64,000 nucleotides of DNA from Ricinus communis (lineage: Eukaryota > Streptophyta > Magnoliopsida > Malpighiales > Euphorbiaceae). The notes under the pieces are model-generated. The model was not told the origin of the DNA and searched no databases. It saw nothing but the letters and a program-made list of their open reading frames with translations. Made by a program: the position numbers and the translations under genes. Below are positions 11,259 to 23,348 of the stretch, piece after piece (positions within the stretch are counted from its first letter, which is position 1; each line of letters begins with the position of its first letter). The DNA lies in contig NC_063265.1 in assembly GCF_019578655.1 (NCBI RefSeq), positions 12,186,501 through 12,250,500 on the forward strand. The letters run 5' to 3'.

Positions 11259-14200
11259 TCAATGCATCTCAGTTGAGGGTCGATAAGGCAATATAGATGA
11301 CTTCCTGTAATTTTTCGGTCCTCTCAACTTGAGGGGACTCCACACCAACGATTTTCGTTGCAATGCAACAACTGTAGGATGCCTTGGCTTCCATGGACCT
11401 GCCTGTGCTGCTGGAGGGCTACCCATGAATTTACTACTGCTTCTTATGGCTGTTGGTGTTGTCTCTGACGCTGACTGGAATTCTGGCAATGGTGAGAACA
11501 ATCTTGAATATCTGGCCTTTCTTGGGTCCTTCATGAATGACTGTCTTCCCATAGCACCACTGTTCTTTAATTGTGAGCCAGAAGTGCGGAGCGGTGTTGT
11601 CAAGTCTGAATTTAGCTCCGGGCGGAGAGTAGCAATAGATACCCTTCTTCTGGGCTGAAGAACCTGTGTAGATATTGTAAGAGGAGCTCTGACAGCTACA
11701 GAAATACGTCTTGGTTGCAAAAGACTTTTCGTGCCTCTTTCTCCCATTGTATTTCTTGCAATGTTTTCTTTGTCTTGCACTGAAGATCGGACAGCTGAAG
11801 CACTAGCGTTAAATTTCTTGGTTTGGAGTGGAGATGGGGGAGGAATGAAATTAGAGATTCTTCGCAATGGCATCCTAAGTTTTGAAGGAGCTAAAGGAGG
11901 TTTCTTCTCTATCTTGGTCTTCTCTGCTGCTAGCTTCAAAGATGGCAATGAAGGCTGAGATGAAGCAGTCGCAAACGCTCTGGTTTCCTGCTTTAGTCTG
12001 GTCTTCCTTTCTTCTCCCAATTGATTTTCTAGTTCTCGTACCTGTTGCCAAATTCAATTACTTGTTTATTTTAGATGACAAAATTTCCACAGGAAGACAC
12101 TTAAAATAAATAGTCAGCAGATTTTTTCTCAGGTTCCCAAATACAACTCATTACCCAAAACTTAAATGAGTTTATTAACGGTTGTTTCAAGAAAAAGATT
12201 TAAATGACAACCAAATTAACCTTTTCTTGAAGGCTTCTGCACTTCTGCTCCCTGGCAGCAAGCCTTAACTGCAAGGATTGCAAATTCTCCTGTAACTTTT
12301 TTGTTTCCTTCTCATCATGCTGTAGCTTCTCTGCCTGTCGATTTACCATTTCAGGAAACTTCAGTTGCAGCCATTTCATGGAAAGAGTGAAAAGATTTAG
12401 TCAAAGAATACTACGAACCATTTGCTTATACTTAAAAAGCTCAGAGAAATCTGTCTGCTTGCGAGCAGGGCCACTTTCAATTCCACGAACTCGACTGGCA
12501 AAATTTAATGAGCAAAGAGTCTCCCCAAGGTCAGCAGCACTTGGGCTTATCTGAACAAACATCAAAGTCTTGCAATCTCCTCCTGCATTTTGGGACGTTC
12601 CAGTTAGCGTCTTTACTGGAAAAAGGACCCAGAATACTCCACTGCATAATATCAAAAATGCTAAGAAACAAAATGCTCACCTAGAGAGCTCTGCAGCATA
12701 TGAGTGAGCTTCGAGTTCCTGATTTACACCGACCAAAAGATTTATCAGATATGACAATAGTGTAAGACATGTTTTATGCATTGATTCACTCAAAAGAGAG
12801 AGAGACCTGAACGGAATGTGGCCTGATTTTGATGCAAGGGAAGAAATAACGTCACCAAGTGCTGAAAGAGACTTATTAATAAACTGGGACTCCTTCAACC
12901 TTTCTCCTTCAACTTCTATCTTACCCACACGCTCACTACCAGCCAAATCTACCAGCCAAAGGTGACTCCTTGTTTTTTGTCCATCTATTAAATTCTCCCC
13001 TTTAACAGTTACTCGCAACAAGCTACACAGAAGCAATGCATTGATCATTAACATAAATATATAGGACTAATTTAATTCATCAATATAATTCTTCTTCACC
13101 TGTTTAGTTGATGTATGAAATATGTAACTTAGCCAAACCAAACTTCACTAAACAGTCCTGTTTTAATTCATCTATATAATTCATGTTCGCCTTTTAATTG
13201 ATGTATGAGTTATCTTAACTTGGCTAAAACAAACCTCATTAAAGAACCAGACCTGCTTACTAAATTGTGAGATTCTATCTTACTGAGCGGAAGAAAACAA
13301 GAAACAGCAAAGGGAGAATTTGGATTACCAGTGAGAGCGGCTGCTAAGCTCATTACCATTGGTCGATCCAACTGCTCTGGCTCGGTTTCCAGACTTGAGT
13401 AGCTCCCATACTTCCTCTGTGCCATAGACACAAGCTTCAACAAGTCCAGGAACTTCTGGTGAACCTTCTGCTCCTTGCTTTATTTCCAACCTTCAGACAT
13501 GGACCAAAGAATACATTATCCAATCAGCTTATAATCATATATACAAGTGATCATGTCACTGCCTCCTAAAGATAGAGATCTCTTTTGCTAAGATTATTAT
13601 ATTTTATTAAATATAGCCCAATCAGATCTGTTGAATCAATGTATTGTAATTTCATGTTCAAAGAAAGTACAAACACTAAAAACTCTTCCAATGGTAATTT
13701 CTGAATTTCAATCATTAATGCAATTACCAAGAATCATGGCAACTATTAACATTGGAGTAGCTAATTATCCACATGCATAATCAATTTTCTTCATCAAGCA
13801 GTAAATAACATAAACATCGGCAACAGACAGTAGGATTCAGATGACTAGAGTTTGGGGTCTATAATAGAAAACACAAGTATAAAGTAATAACTCAAGGGAA
13901 ACTAACTTTTTCGGGGGCTGGTTGGTATTTTCCACCAAGAGGTCCCTTATCTTCTCATTGTACACCTCCAGCATGCTGACAAAGAGCTCATATCTCATAA
14001 CATGGCTTCTCTCTTGAGAAATCCGAAACAACTCCTCCAGCGTTCTGTAGTTAACTCCCCTATTCTCAGGGGTGCCCTCCATTGTGAAAGTCTTCCCTGT
14101 TCCAGTTTGCCCATATGCAAATATGCACACATTATAGCCATCCAAAACTGAAGACACTATGGGTTTAGTCTCTGCAAAAACAGCTTCTGCACATTGTAGA

Positions 14201-15718
14201 GATGATTACAATTAAAACAAAACAAACATTAATAACACAGTTTCTGAATAACGAAAACAATGTTCGGAATAACATCTAAGTGTTACCTTGGTTATCTTCC
14301 GGTTTGAAAACGTGATCAAATTTAAATTGCTTTCTCGAAGCATCAGAGGAAGTAATATGCAGTTCATTTTCGAGAGACGAGTCAAATTCAACCACACAAG
14401 TGGAACCGTTGGCACTTTCAACTTGATTTATTGGTCTACATCTGCAGAAGACCCTGATATTGCCTTTAAGCTCAATTACTTCATTGTAAAGCCGTTTGCG
14501 TTCAGACGACTCTTCTAGGTACTTCTTCTTTAGAAGTTCATGTTCATTACCTGTCATCGATACAGTAATAACAACGATATTAGAATCAAGAAGACAAATG
14601 ATTAACACCAAAGTCAATGATCGTAAACTGGATATTTACAGAGTAGCCGAAGAGTGTCCAAGACTTGAGAGCCAGGAAAGGAATCCGCATTAACAGTCTT
14701 AACTTGATTGGAAAGAATTGAATGCTCTTTCTTCAAATTCTGCAGCAAAAAGAATCAAAGTTAATGAACAAAGCAATCAGAGCTGAAAAACTTCTTACTA
14801 AATGAGTATAGGATGATTATACAGTTTCTTTCCCCATTTTAACATTACCTGAATTTGATAGCTCAAATTAATGATTTTTTGTAATATTGGCAATGTGGGC
14901 TCCTGAGCTGATGAAGTTTCTTGGTTTCTGCTCGATTCACTATTCTCGTTGGTAGAATTGGCAGTTTCTTCAACTATTTCTGAACCAACAACCAAATACC
15001 TCATTTAGTTCCTAGATTACGTATACAAAGTCTTAATACAACAGGGCACTAAATGTCTATTAGATTGCTATAAACAAGAATTATCAACAAAAAAAAAAAG
15101 GAATGATTTATTTTGAACTTTTAACATAAATCAACTAACAATAAGAATGACTCATTCAAACTTTTTCGTATTTAAAAATTTAATAAGAGACGTATAAATG
15201 CAGAAAGACTTAGGAACCCTGAATGTATGTATATTTACAAAATCTTTTTAAGAAGTATGGGAGCACCAGTCACAAATATCTTTAAAATTAGGTATAGAAA
15301 GAAAATCCTGATTGAATTTTAACGCTCCTTCTAGAAAAAAAAAAAAAAAACAGAATAAAAAAAATGAAAGTAATAAAATAAAATAAAAAACAAACCTGAC
15401 TCGCATTTTTAATTTTCGAGAGCTTTAACAGACAAATGTGAACAAACACACAAAAAAAAAACAGCAAAAAAACCAAACATACCAATATGATTTAGTCTAA
15501 ATATTGAATAAAACAAGAGACAAAACCTGCGAAAGAAGATAAAGAAGGAATGGCGTGATCGCAGTTAACTGGGGGCATTTCCACCGTTGGATCTGTCAAG
15601 TTCATAACTACTCAAATAAATTATACTCCTGAAAACTAATAAATCAAGAAATAGAATTTAAAAAAAAAAAAGAAGAAGAAAAGAATTCAGAGAGAGAGAG
15701 AGAGAGAGTACCATCCAT
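11259..15718 (-). CDS. KIN14S: Kinesin-14 family motor (KIN-14S-like)
   Basis: Minus-end-directed type (kinesin-14) microtubule motor of about 774 residues. Twelve exons (5' to 3'): 15718-15712, 15592-15527, 14979-14849, 14739-14640, 14550-14287, 14186-13907, 13490-13329, 13022-12807, 12718-12681, 12582-12419, 12334-12221, 12041-11259; total 2325 nt in frame. A short coiled-coil neck (about 101-130, [20 protein letters not shown]) precedes the motor (about 131-455). The order of neck, [10 protein letters not shown] and motor is the kinesin-14 signature. Motifs: P-loop GQTGTGKT (about 215-222), switch I NELSSRSH (about 330), switch [10 protein letters not shown] (about 360). A post-motor coiled coil follows the [13 protein letters not shown] segment, then a basic Ser/Pro-rich tail. 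No calponin-homology domain is present, which excludes the CH-bearing kinesin-14 class. Divergent from the LPA3-like gene. The first coding exon is only 7 nt, and GA tracts surround it. Confidence 0.92.
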
Positions 15719-15830
15719 GGCATACAAAATGAGGACGTTAGAACTTAAAATGGCAGAGAGAGAGAGAGAAAGCGAGAGAGGGAATTGAAAGGGTGTAGTG
15801 AAGTGGGAGAGAGAGAGAGAGAGAGAGAGT
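15689..15830. repeat. Three (GA)n tracts at the kinesin start
   Basis: GA runs at about 15689-15708, 15755-15770 and 15806-15829, the last passing into GT repeats. On the kinesin strand they are CT tracts in the 5' UTR and at the start of intron 1. Pyrimidine tracts of this kind are common in plant core promoters and 5' leaders; a regulatory role here is inference. Confidence 0.85.
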
Positions 15831-16506
15831 GTGTGTGAGTATGTAGGGTTTTGATGAGACTAGAGTTTGAATTGAAAGCGTGGAGAGCCGTTGGATTATA
15901 GAGTGAGAAAAGAAAATATGTGCAGTGGTGTGTAGCTATTGTTAGTAACGGCTATCTAAATGTCTTCGGAGCGCTTCTTTCAAAAGGTGTGAGATTTCTT
16001 TACAAATCACAATGTTTTAAGACACAACCCATTGGGCTGGCCTTAAAGCCCATTCTTCTTTCATTCATTTGGTTGGGTATAGACGACAGGTCGTTGCACC
16101 ATACGATAATACAAAATCAGATATCTCTAAACTATTATTTTAATTAATTTTGACCTCCAATTCTAGATATCATTTTAAAGAAAAGACGAACAGAAGGGCA
16201 AAAAACCATAAGAAAATATGTGAAAGCGTTGGGCGTTGTTTCAGTGTGTAATTTGGGCTGAGATGGATGATTTTGGGCGTAGCATCAGACAACAACTCGG
16301 CCCAAATCGGGAGGCTTGCATGAGCATGATTGTCGATTGATGATGCATTACGCATGTATTCATTGCTACTGACAAAAGCACAAATAATAGTCTGGAAATA
16401 TCGCTGACAGAGCAGTTTTTGAATGCTAATAATTTGATTAATTAAATCCAAAAAGATTATTTTCCATTATATATATATAGTTCGGTAGTTGGTAGTTAAA
16501 TTTGGC
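15719..16506. promoter_or_regulatory. Divergent promoter region, kinesin and LPA3-like genes
   Basis: 788 bp separate the two start codons, so both promoters must lie here. A TATA-rich stretch (ttatatatatatag at 16467-16480) sits about 30 bp before the LPA3-like start. That is close to the ATG and would leave a very short leader. Kinesin-side CT tracts occupy the left 110 bp. Confidence 0.5.
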
Positions 16507-19500
16507 ATGGCTTCTTCAATACCGAGCTGCTCCTTGTTCCCCTACTCTTCGTCATCTATACTAAACAACTCAACATCCACCACTCGCTTTGCCTTATCTT
16601 TTTCACATCATATCCTTAATGGTCATATTGGGATTTTGCAAAGAACTTGTTCTAGCTCAAGAATCCATGCTAAGTTTGAGAAATTCCAAGGTGAATCTCA
16701 GGACAATCTTGAAGTTGAAGAGACCACCCAGTTGCAAGAACAGCCAGTAGAAGATAAAGAAGAAGATGACAGGTTCTTTTTCTCTTTCTTTCTTCAATAA
16801 CCCTTTTTCTTTTTGTTCTTCTTTTTATTCTTGTTATGCTTTATCTCAAAAATAATTGAGGTTGATGAGTGATTAACTTATAAATAGAGGAGGGTAAACA
16901 GTTTAATGGGAAGGAAATGGACTTTTAATTATACCTTGCTGGAGTGTTCTGGATTTGGGGTTCCATGGAAATTGAATCATTCCACACTTGCATTCTGTTG
17001 ATCAACCTTAATAATACATGTTTTTAGCCAATTGTACATCTGACACCCATTTTTCTGAAATTCACTCAATTCTGCACAGTCATTTCATTTTGATTTTTAT
17101 CATGTCATCAGGCATTTAAATGGTCTAGATATGGGAAGCAAAGCTATTGATGGTGTTCAATTGTGTGTTTCAGCTGCTTGCCTTCTGACTTGGAGGGTGC
17201 AGTCCGGCAATCAAGTGAAGCAAGTGCCTTGTTTGTCTCTTCTGGTGGAATGAAAGCCATAGTATGTGCCAGAGTGAAATGTAATCTCATAAATAGGATT
17301 TGAAATGACTTCATGCTTATACCAGTAATCAAGAAAGAAGAAACCTTTTCATCATAATTAAACAAATATGTAATTAGTATAAAAGGAATGAAGAAACTTG
17401 TACTGCAAAACAAAAAGCCTAGCTATGTTGCTGTACTCTCTAAACCTCGTTGTAATTGCTTCAACATATTATAGTTCATTTAATCACTTGGCTCTTTACA
17501 GGTCGAGCTCCTAATCCCTCAGCTACAGTTTCTGGATGAGGAAGGTGCACAAGCTGAGCTATGGGAACTTTCAAGGATTTTCTTGGATACACTTATTGAA
17601 GAAACAGGATGTCAGGTTCATTCTTTAAGTTAATTAACTTTTATATTAGCCCAATTCTTAAAGCTAATGGCTTAAATGTACAGAATTGACTTTCAAAGAT
17701 CATGAGAATTTTCTTTTTGTCGAGAACACATGAAACATTAGCTGAAACCTTAGATTTAGAATAAGGTTCTTAATCACAGATGAGCTAAACCTTCATTTGA
17801 TGTTCGAGATGCCAAAGAATAAGCAAGAAATAAAATGTTGTATTCCTACAACCTCATAGTTAGATCAAAGTATCCCCAGGAACAAATAGAGACACCCGCA
17901 GTCATGTGAATCAGGTAGTACTGGAATATTGCCATGGAGCTGGCCCTAAATACTGAGTTGTTCAGTTGTATGACTTATAACTTTGTCAGCACTAAACATT
18001 TGTGTATTTCAATTTCCCTTGAAAGCACTTTAATCTAAGGACTGTGTATCTCTAGAGGACCAAGTTTTCTAACTGCCAAAAGATACATGGCTCCAATCTA
18101 CATCTTTAGCTTCTAAATAACCAATCCTGAATAGTACTAAATTTAATCTGCAGAAAGTTAAAGCCATATTTCCAGATGCCGGTGCTGCTGCACTGCTAAA
18201 ATATCAGTGGAAAGATGCAACTTTTGGTTTTGCAAGGTACATTGATAAGATCCTTTTTCTTTTTCAGCCTGTTGGATGAATATTTTAATAGAAAACCCAG
18301 TTAAAGTGCACTATGGTTATTTTAATTTATTTGAATACATTGTATGCTTGCTTCATTACTTGATGATGCTTTTGGCTTGCATGTATGTTTAAAAGTATGT
18401 GCTTCACTTGTTTCCAGCTTAAGTGACCGGAAGCCAGTTGAAAATGAAGATGAGATTGTGGTTATGGTTGTTCCTGATTATCAGATGTTGGGATATGTGG
18501 AGAAGATTGCATCCAATCTCTCTGATGATCCGGTATGCTCATCATTTAATGTAGTTATTATTAAATATAGTCAACAAGTTTGCATACCTATAATACCTTC
18601 ACATAAAGGATTTCTCTTAATGATTCTCAAATCTTTTCTAGCCAAGACCTCTCATCATGTGGAACCCGCGTCTCATTAGTGAGGATGTTGGAGTTGGGAT
18701 TAACGTCCGCAATCTAAGGCGATACTTTCTAAGGTAAAGTTTTCTTTCTATAAGCATGTTTTTTATGTCCTCAACAGTTTGTTTCTTCAACATGTATTTA
18801 CTAACAAACATATCAACTCAAGTCTAGTAAATTGCTTTCCTGATATCAGGTTTGTAGAATAATTTTTTGAAGTTAGTCAGCTTAACCTTACCTACATCAT
18901 GAACTACCTAAGCCTCATATTTCACTGTTGCTCATCATATATATCTTTTTCATTATCGGGCTTGTTTTATCTTCACACCACCTATAGGTGTCTGTTTTCA
19001 ATCAAACTTGCCTGTATATATATTTCTAATGGTACAGCCTTTGACCTTGCTGTATATGGCCAATTCAGTCAACCTTCTGTCGACATTCGATCCTTTCTTG
19101 GTTTGCCACATTTCTTGCTTATTATACTCGATATAAATCACATTTTCGTAGTATTTCTAATTTAAAATTATGGTATCTTAATTTTCTTGATTCAGAAAAT
19201 ACTATATGAGGTGTCTCATGCGCCTTTTTTAATATATATGTTGCGTGATTCTCCCTCGGTTAAAGTAAAATGACATTATCTTCTTCCTATCTGATTGTAA
19301 TGAGTTTTGTCTGATTTCTCTTGCAGTGCTTTCACCACAGTGTACTCAATGAGACCTCTGCCATCTGGTGCTGTATTTAGGTGTTATCCAGGGTAAGCAC
19401 CTTGGCCTTTTCCAGTTCTGAATTGCTGTTTGATTGAGAAAAGATATCAAAGTTACGTTAAACTTAAATTTAAGAACAATTGGTCAGACTTGACTTCTTT

Positions 19501-19911
19501 ACCGTCCCAAGCTTTTATGCAACATAGTCTTACTTTGAGAGCCGAGTCAGCTTAGCCTTTTATATTTCAGCCTGTTTTATGAGATAACTCCACCTCTCTT
19601 TTTATTCTGATGATCATCAGGATGTGGAAAGTCTTTTATGATGATAAAGATAGACCAAACAGATATCTGCTTGCCAAAGAGCTCATAAGGCGTCCAGATG
19701 CTGAAGAACTTGAGGTTAGTTTCCATTAAATTCGCTGGAGTATATGACCTCAAATTATATTCATAGTTTCTAATTTGATGATATTTTTCATCGGTAGATA
19801 ATATTCGGAAATGGGGATGAGAAGTCAGAGCAGCAGGGCCCATCGTTTTTTAACCAAGCAGCAGGCATCTTCTCTTCGCTTAACCGGTTCATGAAAGCTA
19901 TCTCAAAGTAG
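16507..19911 (+). CDS. LPA3: LPA3-like DUF1995 chloroplast protein
   Basis: A 343-residue protein with a Ser/Thr-rich N terminus (about residues 1-55) that looks like a chloroplast transit peptide, followed by a DUF1995 domain. LOW PSII ACCUMULATION 3 in this family assists insertion of the PSII core protein CP43. Nine exons: 16507-16772, 17174-17261, 17502-17615, 18154-18236, 18418-18532, 18642-18733, 19327-19392, 19621-19714, 19798-19911; total 1032 nt in frame, stop TAG. Recognisable segments are VVMVVPDYQMLGYVEKI, PLIMWNPRLISEDVGVGINV, VYSMRPLPSGAVFRCYPGMW and PNRYLLAKELIRRPDAEEL. An in-frame TTG upstream is not a plausible plant start, so the ATG at 16507 is used. A DUF1995 paralogue other than LPA3 itself cannot be excluded. 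Confidence 0.78.
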
Positions 19912-20171
19912 CTCTACGCAGCTTTTGAGTCCATTCAACTCCTTGTTTTGCTTCCTAGACGCCATTTATAGCATCAATTGTAAGAAAAAGATGTTTCCAA
20001 ATGCAAAGCTGATTTGTTAATCCTGGGTTGTCTCTCTTTCTGTGATATGTTCATTTTCTTCAGCAAAACATTTTACAGATGGTAGCATACAACGCCTAGC
20101 TGAAAAAAACCAGAAATGAGATCACATCCACAACCTGTAGAACTAACCTAACTAAGGAATTTGAAACGTAA

Positions 20172-20296
20172 ATTGACAGGGACCGCGCAAACGCAGGCCC
20201 CACTGGCACAAATTATGACGTAGGCTCTCCCGCTTGGGGAGACCTTAGGTCAGCACCCCTCCTAAAGTGCAATGGAAGTCGCACACATAGGCCATG
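20172..20296. repeat. About 125-bp direct repeat, copy A
   Basis: It shares with copy B the string tgacaggg(a/g)ccgcgc(a/g), then cacaaattatgacgtaggct and agcacccctcct, through to ataggccatg or ctaggccatg. It contains a small hairpin, tctccc-gctt-ggggaga. More GC-rich than its surroundings. Family not recognised. Confidence 0.85.
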
Positions 20297-20497
20297 AGAC
20301 ACGTTGCTCTTCCGTTATTGACGCTCATGAAAATTCTCGTAAGGCAAAACACGTTGGTATTTGCGAATCCTATCTTGCAAACAATACAGATTACTAATTT
20401 ACAACCACAGGACTAGATAGAAAAAAAGGCTTGTAATCCTTAACGGGCATTTAAATTTACGCCAACAATTAAAGAGACCCACGACAACCTTAACCTA

Positions 20498-20625
20498 ATT
20501 TGACAGGGGCCGCGCGTACGCAGGCCCCCACTGCCACAAATTATGACGTAGGCTCTCCCAACTTGGGGAGACCTTAGGCCAGCACCCCTCCTCAGTGCAA
20601 TGGAGGTCACTAACCTAGGCCATGG
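20498..20625. repeat. About 128-bp direct repeat, copy B
   Basis: Second copy of the repeat at 20172-20296, 326 bp downstream in the same orientation. The hairpin arms are conserved (tctccc and ggggaga) while the loop differs (aactt). This could be a two-copy internal module or terminal repeats of a short non-autonomous element. Target duplications were not identified. Confidence 0.85.
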
Positions 20626-21334
20626 GCCTTCATGATCACCCATTGACCCCGTCCAGGTAAGTATGGATCTACGTTGCTTGTTGCTTCTTATTTATAAACG
20701 TTAGTGTTTATCTATTCTGCTCTACTCGCCGATGTGGGTTACTTCATATGCAACTTCATTTCTTCTTCTCTCTTCCCAATCTTATTTCTTGGCCTGTAAA
20801 ACATCCCCATGGTTATAGCCAATACACGAATGCGTTTATTAATAGAAGACTGATAATGTTGACGTCATTAAATTTACAAAGATTGGTTAAAGAATAAATT
20901 TTATTCTGTTCTTTCTCCATGAGAAAAGCCATGGTAAGCAATTGAGATCGGTCCCTGTCTATTTGAGACCAGTTTTACAAGTAACAATAGAACTTGTTAC
21001 CAGATAGATCAAGGGTTTGTAATGCACATAGTTTCCATTAGTTACAGCAAATATTTTTTATCAAAGGTATTTCTCTTTGCTGAAAAAGCATAATAAGAAG
21101 AGAGACTGTATGGACTACACATTCCCTCAGCAGGGTAAAATCTTCCCTGCTCACTCTTCCAGTATGATATTTCATATATATGAACTTGGCACAGCCAATA
21201 TGCTTCTCTTCACTGCATGCTTCAGGCGTCAGATCCTTCAATGAGAAAATGATGCTACTGACCACATGTTGAATTCAGCAACAGAGAGAACACACGGCGT
21301 TAGTTTTTAATCCAATAAAATAGCAGTCTCACTG

Positions 21335-23000
21335 TCAAAACCATTCCACATGTTGGGTTGAAGTCTTTGGTTGTTTCTTTGGCTTCTGATACCGATTGTT
21401 CTCATATGTAGCTTTAACTATAAGTGAATAGAGCATGTCTGCCTCGGCAGAATTATCATACGGTACACCCAAGATACTGCAAAACCAAAGCTTCATATTT
21501 ATGCAGCTACAGGCCATATAGTGCATAGCAAAGTTTGCTAATGGAAGTGTAAAATGTAGATACCTGTCAAGTAACTCCTCTAGAATAATTCGCTGTGAAG
21601 GTGTCACATAATGAATACAACTTCTTGGACACTGACCAACTGCAAGCTGAACTTTGTAATCTTCACCATGCCCTGAACAAACAAGAAGTTTTCTACAAAT
21701 GTTAATACTTCGTGTCCTCTTTTTTTAGATCCCAAATCATATGCAAGTAATTTCTTACCATGCTCAAATGCTAACTTTGGATTGAAAACCTACCTACTTA
21801 ATCATGCTTCAGCCTATTTCCCTGCCATCTATCATAGACAAAGCTCATGGAAACAAAGAATAATAAAAGAACTCGCAGGAGAACAGACCAACCTTGGGAT
21901 ATTGCCCTTGCGGTTCCAGTAGAAGAAGCATATGCAAAGGCATGAGGGGCAGTTTGTACACATGAATAAGGACACCCTGCAAATATTTTTAAAAGGTGCA
22001 GGTGACAGCTAATAAGAGAGATGATTTCGAAATTACTACAAGTAGGTCCATCCATTACATGGATTAGCCGACGGATATAGAGGCATACAGGAACAAAATT
22101 TCAGCAACAACTGGTTTACATTGTTCAACATATTTTAAGGAATTGAGCAGAATGAACAAGGAAACAGGAGGCAGAATGAGCAAGATATTACCTTTGCCAG
22201 CACAAAGAACTTCGTTAACAAAGATATCAAATGCTTCACACTCTGGGTTATCGAATGGATCCAGACATTCACTACAAATACATGTCCAGTAATTAACACC
22301 TCGCATGAGAGAATAATCAGATAAAAAACACCAATCAGATCAAACAGGAAAATAAAAACAAGGACTAAATTCTAAAAACACTGAGGGCCAAGCTTCACCT
22401 TTCAATAATCTCTGATCGGCTGAAATTGGATAAAATCTGCAAAATTTGATGGCAGATACCTTTATTTAAAATCAGCAATTGATACTTAAAGATGCCATTT
22501 TGAAAATGAATACAGAAAAAGGGTACCTCATATGCTTGTATTACGCGTCGAATCATAGTATCGGGAAATTTCCGATCTCTATTAACATCAGGATGGAACT
22601 GCTTCACCTTCATAACGACAGCAGGAGAAGAAAAAGAAAATTCAATTTAAAAGGACAAATTAAATTGATGGGTAACAAAACATTAAAATTTTATATGTCA
22701 AAGAATAGTTTTTCTTTTTCTTTTTTTAACTTTGGCTCTGAAAGCAGCTTTGAGCTCAGCAGCTGAGCAGCCAGGATCAACACCGAGCACCATGTGAGCA
22801 GCAGAGGAGCTGGAGAGAGGAGTATCATCTCCTATTCTCTCTGAGCAGTTAACAGTGAATTTGGAATTCGAATGAGAAGGAAAACGAAGTGGGTTTCTTG
22901 AATTGAAGTTGGAGAAAAGATTGTGACCGTTGGGATAAGTAACGGACCTTTGAAATGGAAAAATTGGAGGGGTAGAGCCGTGGAAACACAGGCCCTCCAT
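21335..23000 (-). CDS. J-domain protein with ferredoxin-like Cys motif, plastid-type
   Basis: A 267-residue protein. Seven exons (5' to 3'): 23000-22731, 22607-22527, 22436-22399, 22271-22192, 21976-21893, 21672-21564, 21476-21335; total 804 nt in frame. The N-terminal 50 residues are Ser/Asn/Phe-rich and acid-poor, consistent with a transit peptide. A J domain follows (about 69-125: MVLGVDPGCSAAELKAAFR, then KQFHPDVN with the HPD triad). Next is a Cys-rich segment (CLDPFDNPECEAFDIFVNE, LCAGKGCPYSC, later GQCPRSCIHYVTP) resembling the 4Fe-4S ferredoxin-type region of plant DnaJ-ferredoxin proteins. The HPD triad implies Hsp70 stimulation; Fe-S binding is inferred from the cysteines. I recall the Arabidopsis counterpart as At3g05345, beside a PPR gene as here. 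Confidence 0.82.
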
Positions 23001-23348
23001 TAGTCTCTTCTTTTAGCAGGAGTTGCAATTACCTGTTACCTACTTTAATGAACTCAAGACCAGTAAAAGAGTCCGGATAGTTTTCTTTTCTATTCCTTTT
23101 TTTATTCTTTTCACTTGTAAGGCACAGCTAACAAAACGATGCGTTTAAACATGAATTTGTTTGCCCATTTGTGGCTGTGATAAAAAGGAAATAGAATGTC
23201 ATTCTTCAAATAGAATATTCAATATACAAATTTGAAGATAGTACATGAGAAAGGGACAAAGGGGTAATAACTAAACTAATAGCCTTCCAGTCCTCTAGAA
23301 GTAAGTAAAAGTTAAATCACAGCCCTTATCTAGCATCCAATAGATCGA

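Larger units (their letters stand above)
19912..21334. other. Intergenic region with a dispersed repeat pair
   Basis: This holds the 3' flank of the LPA3-like gene on the left and that of the J-domain gene on the right. The only structure seen is a pair of GC-richer direct repeats at 20172-20296 and 20498-20625, annotated separately. No open gene is supported. Confidence 0.6.

Noticed and set aside
11329..12109. Several plus-strand open frames of 75-109 codons
   Set aside because: They are antisense shadows of the kinesin basic tail exon.
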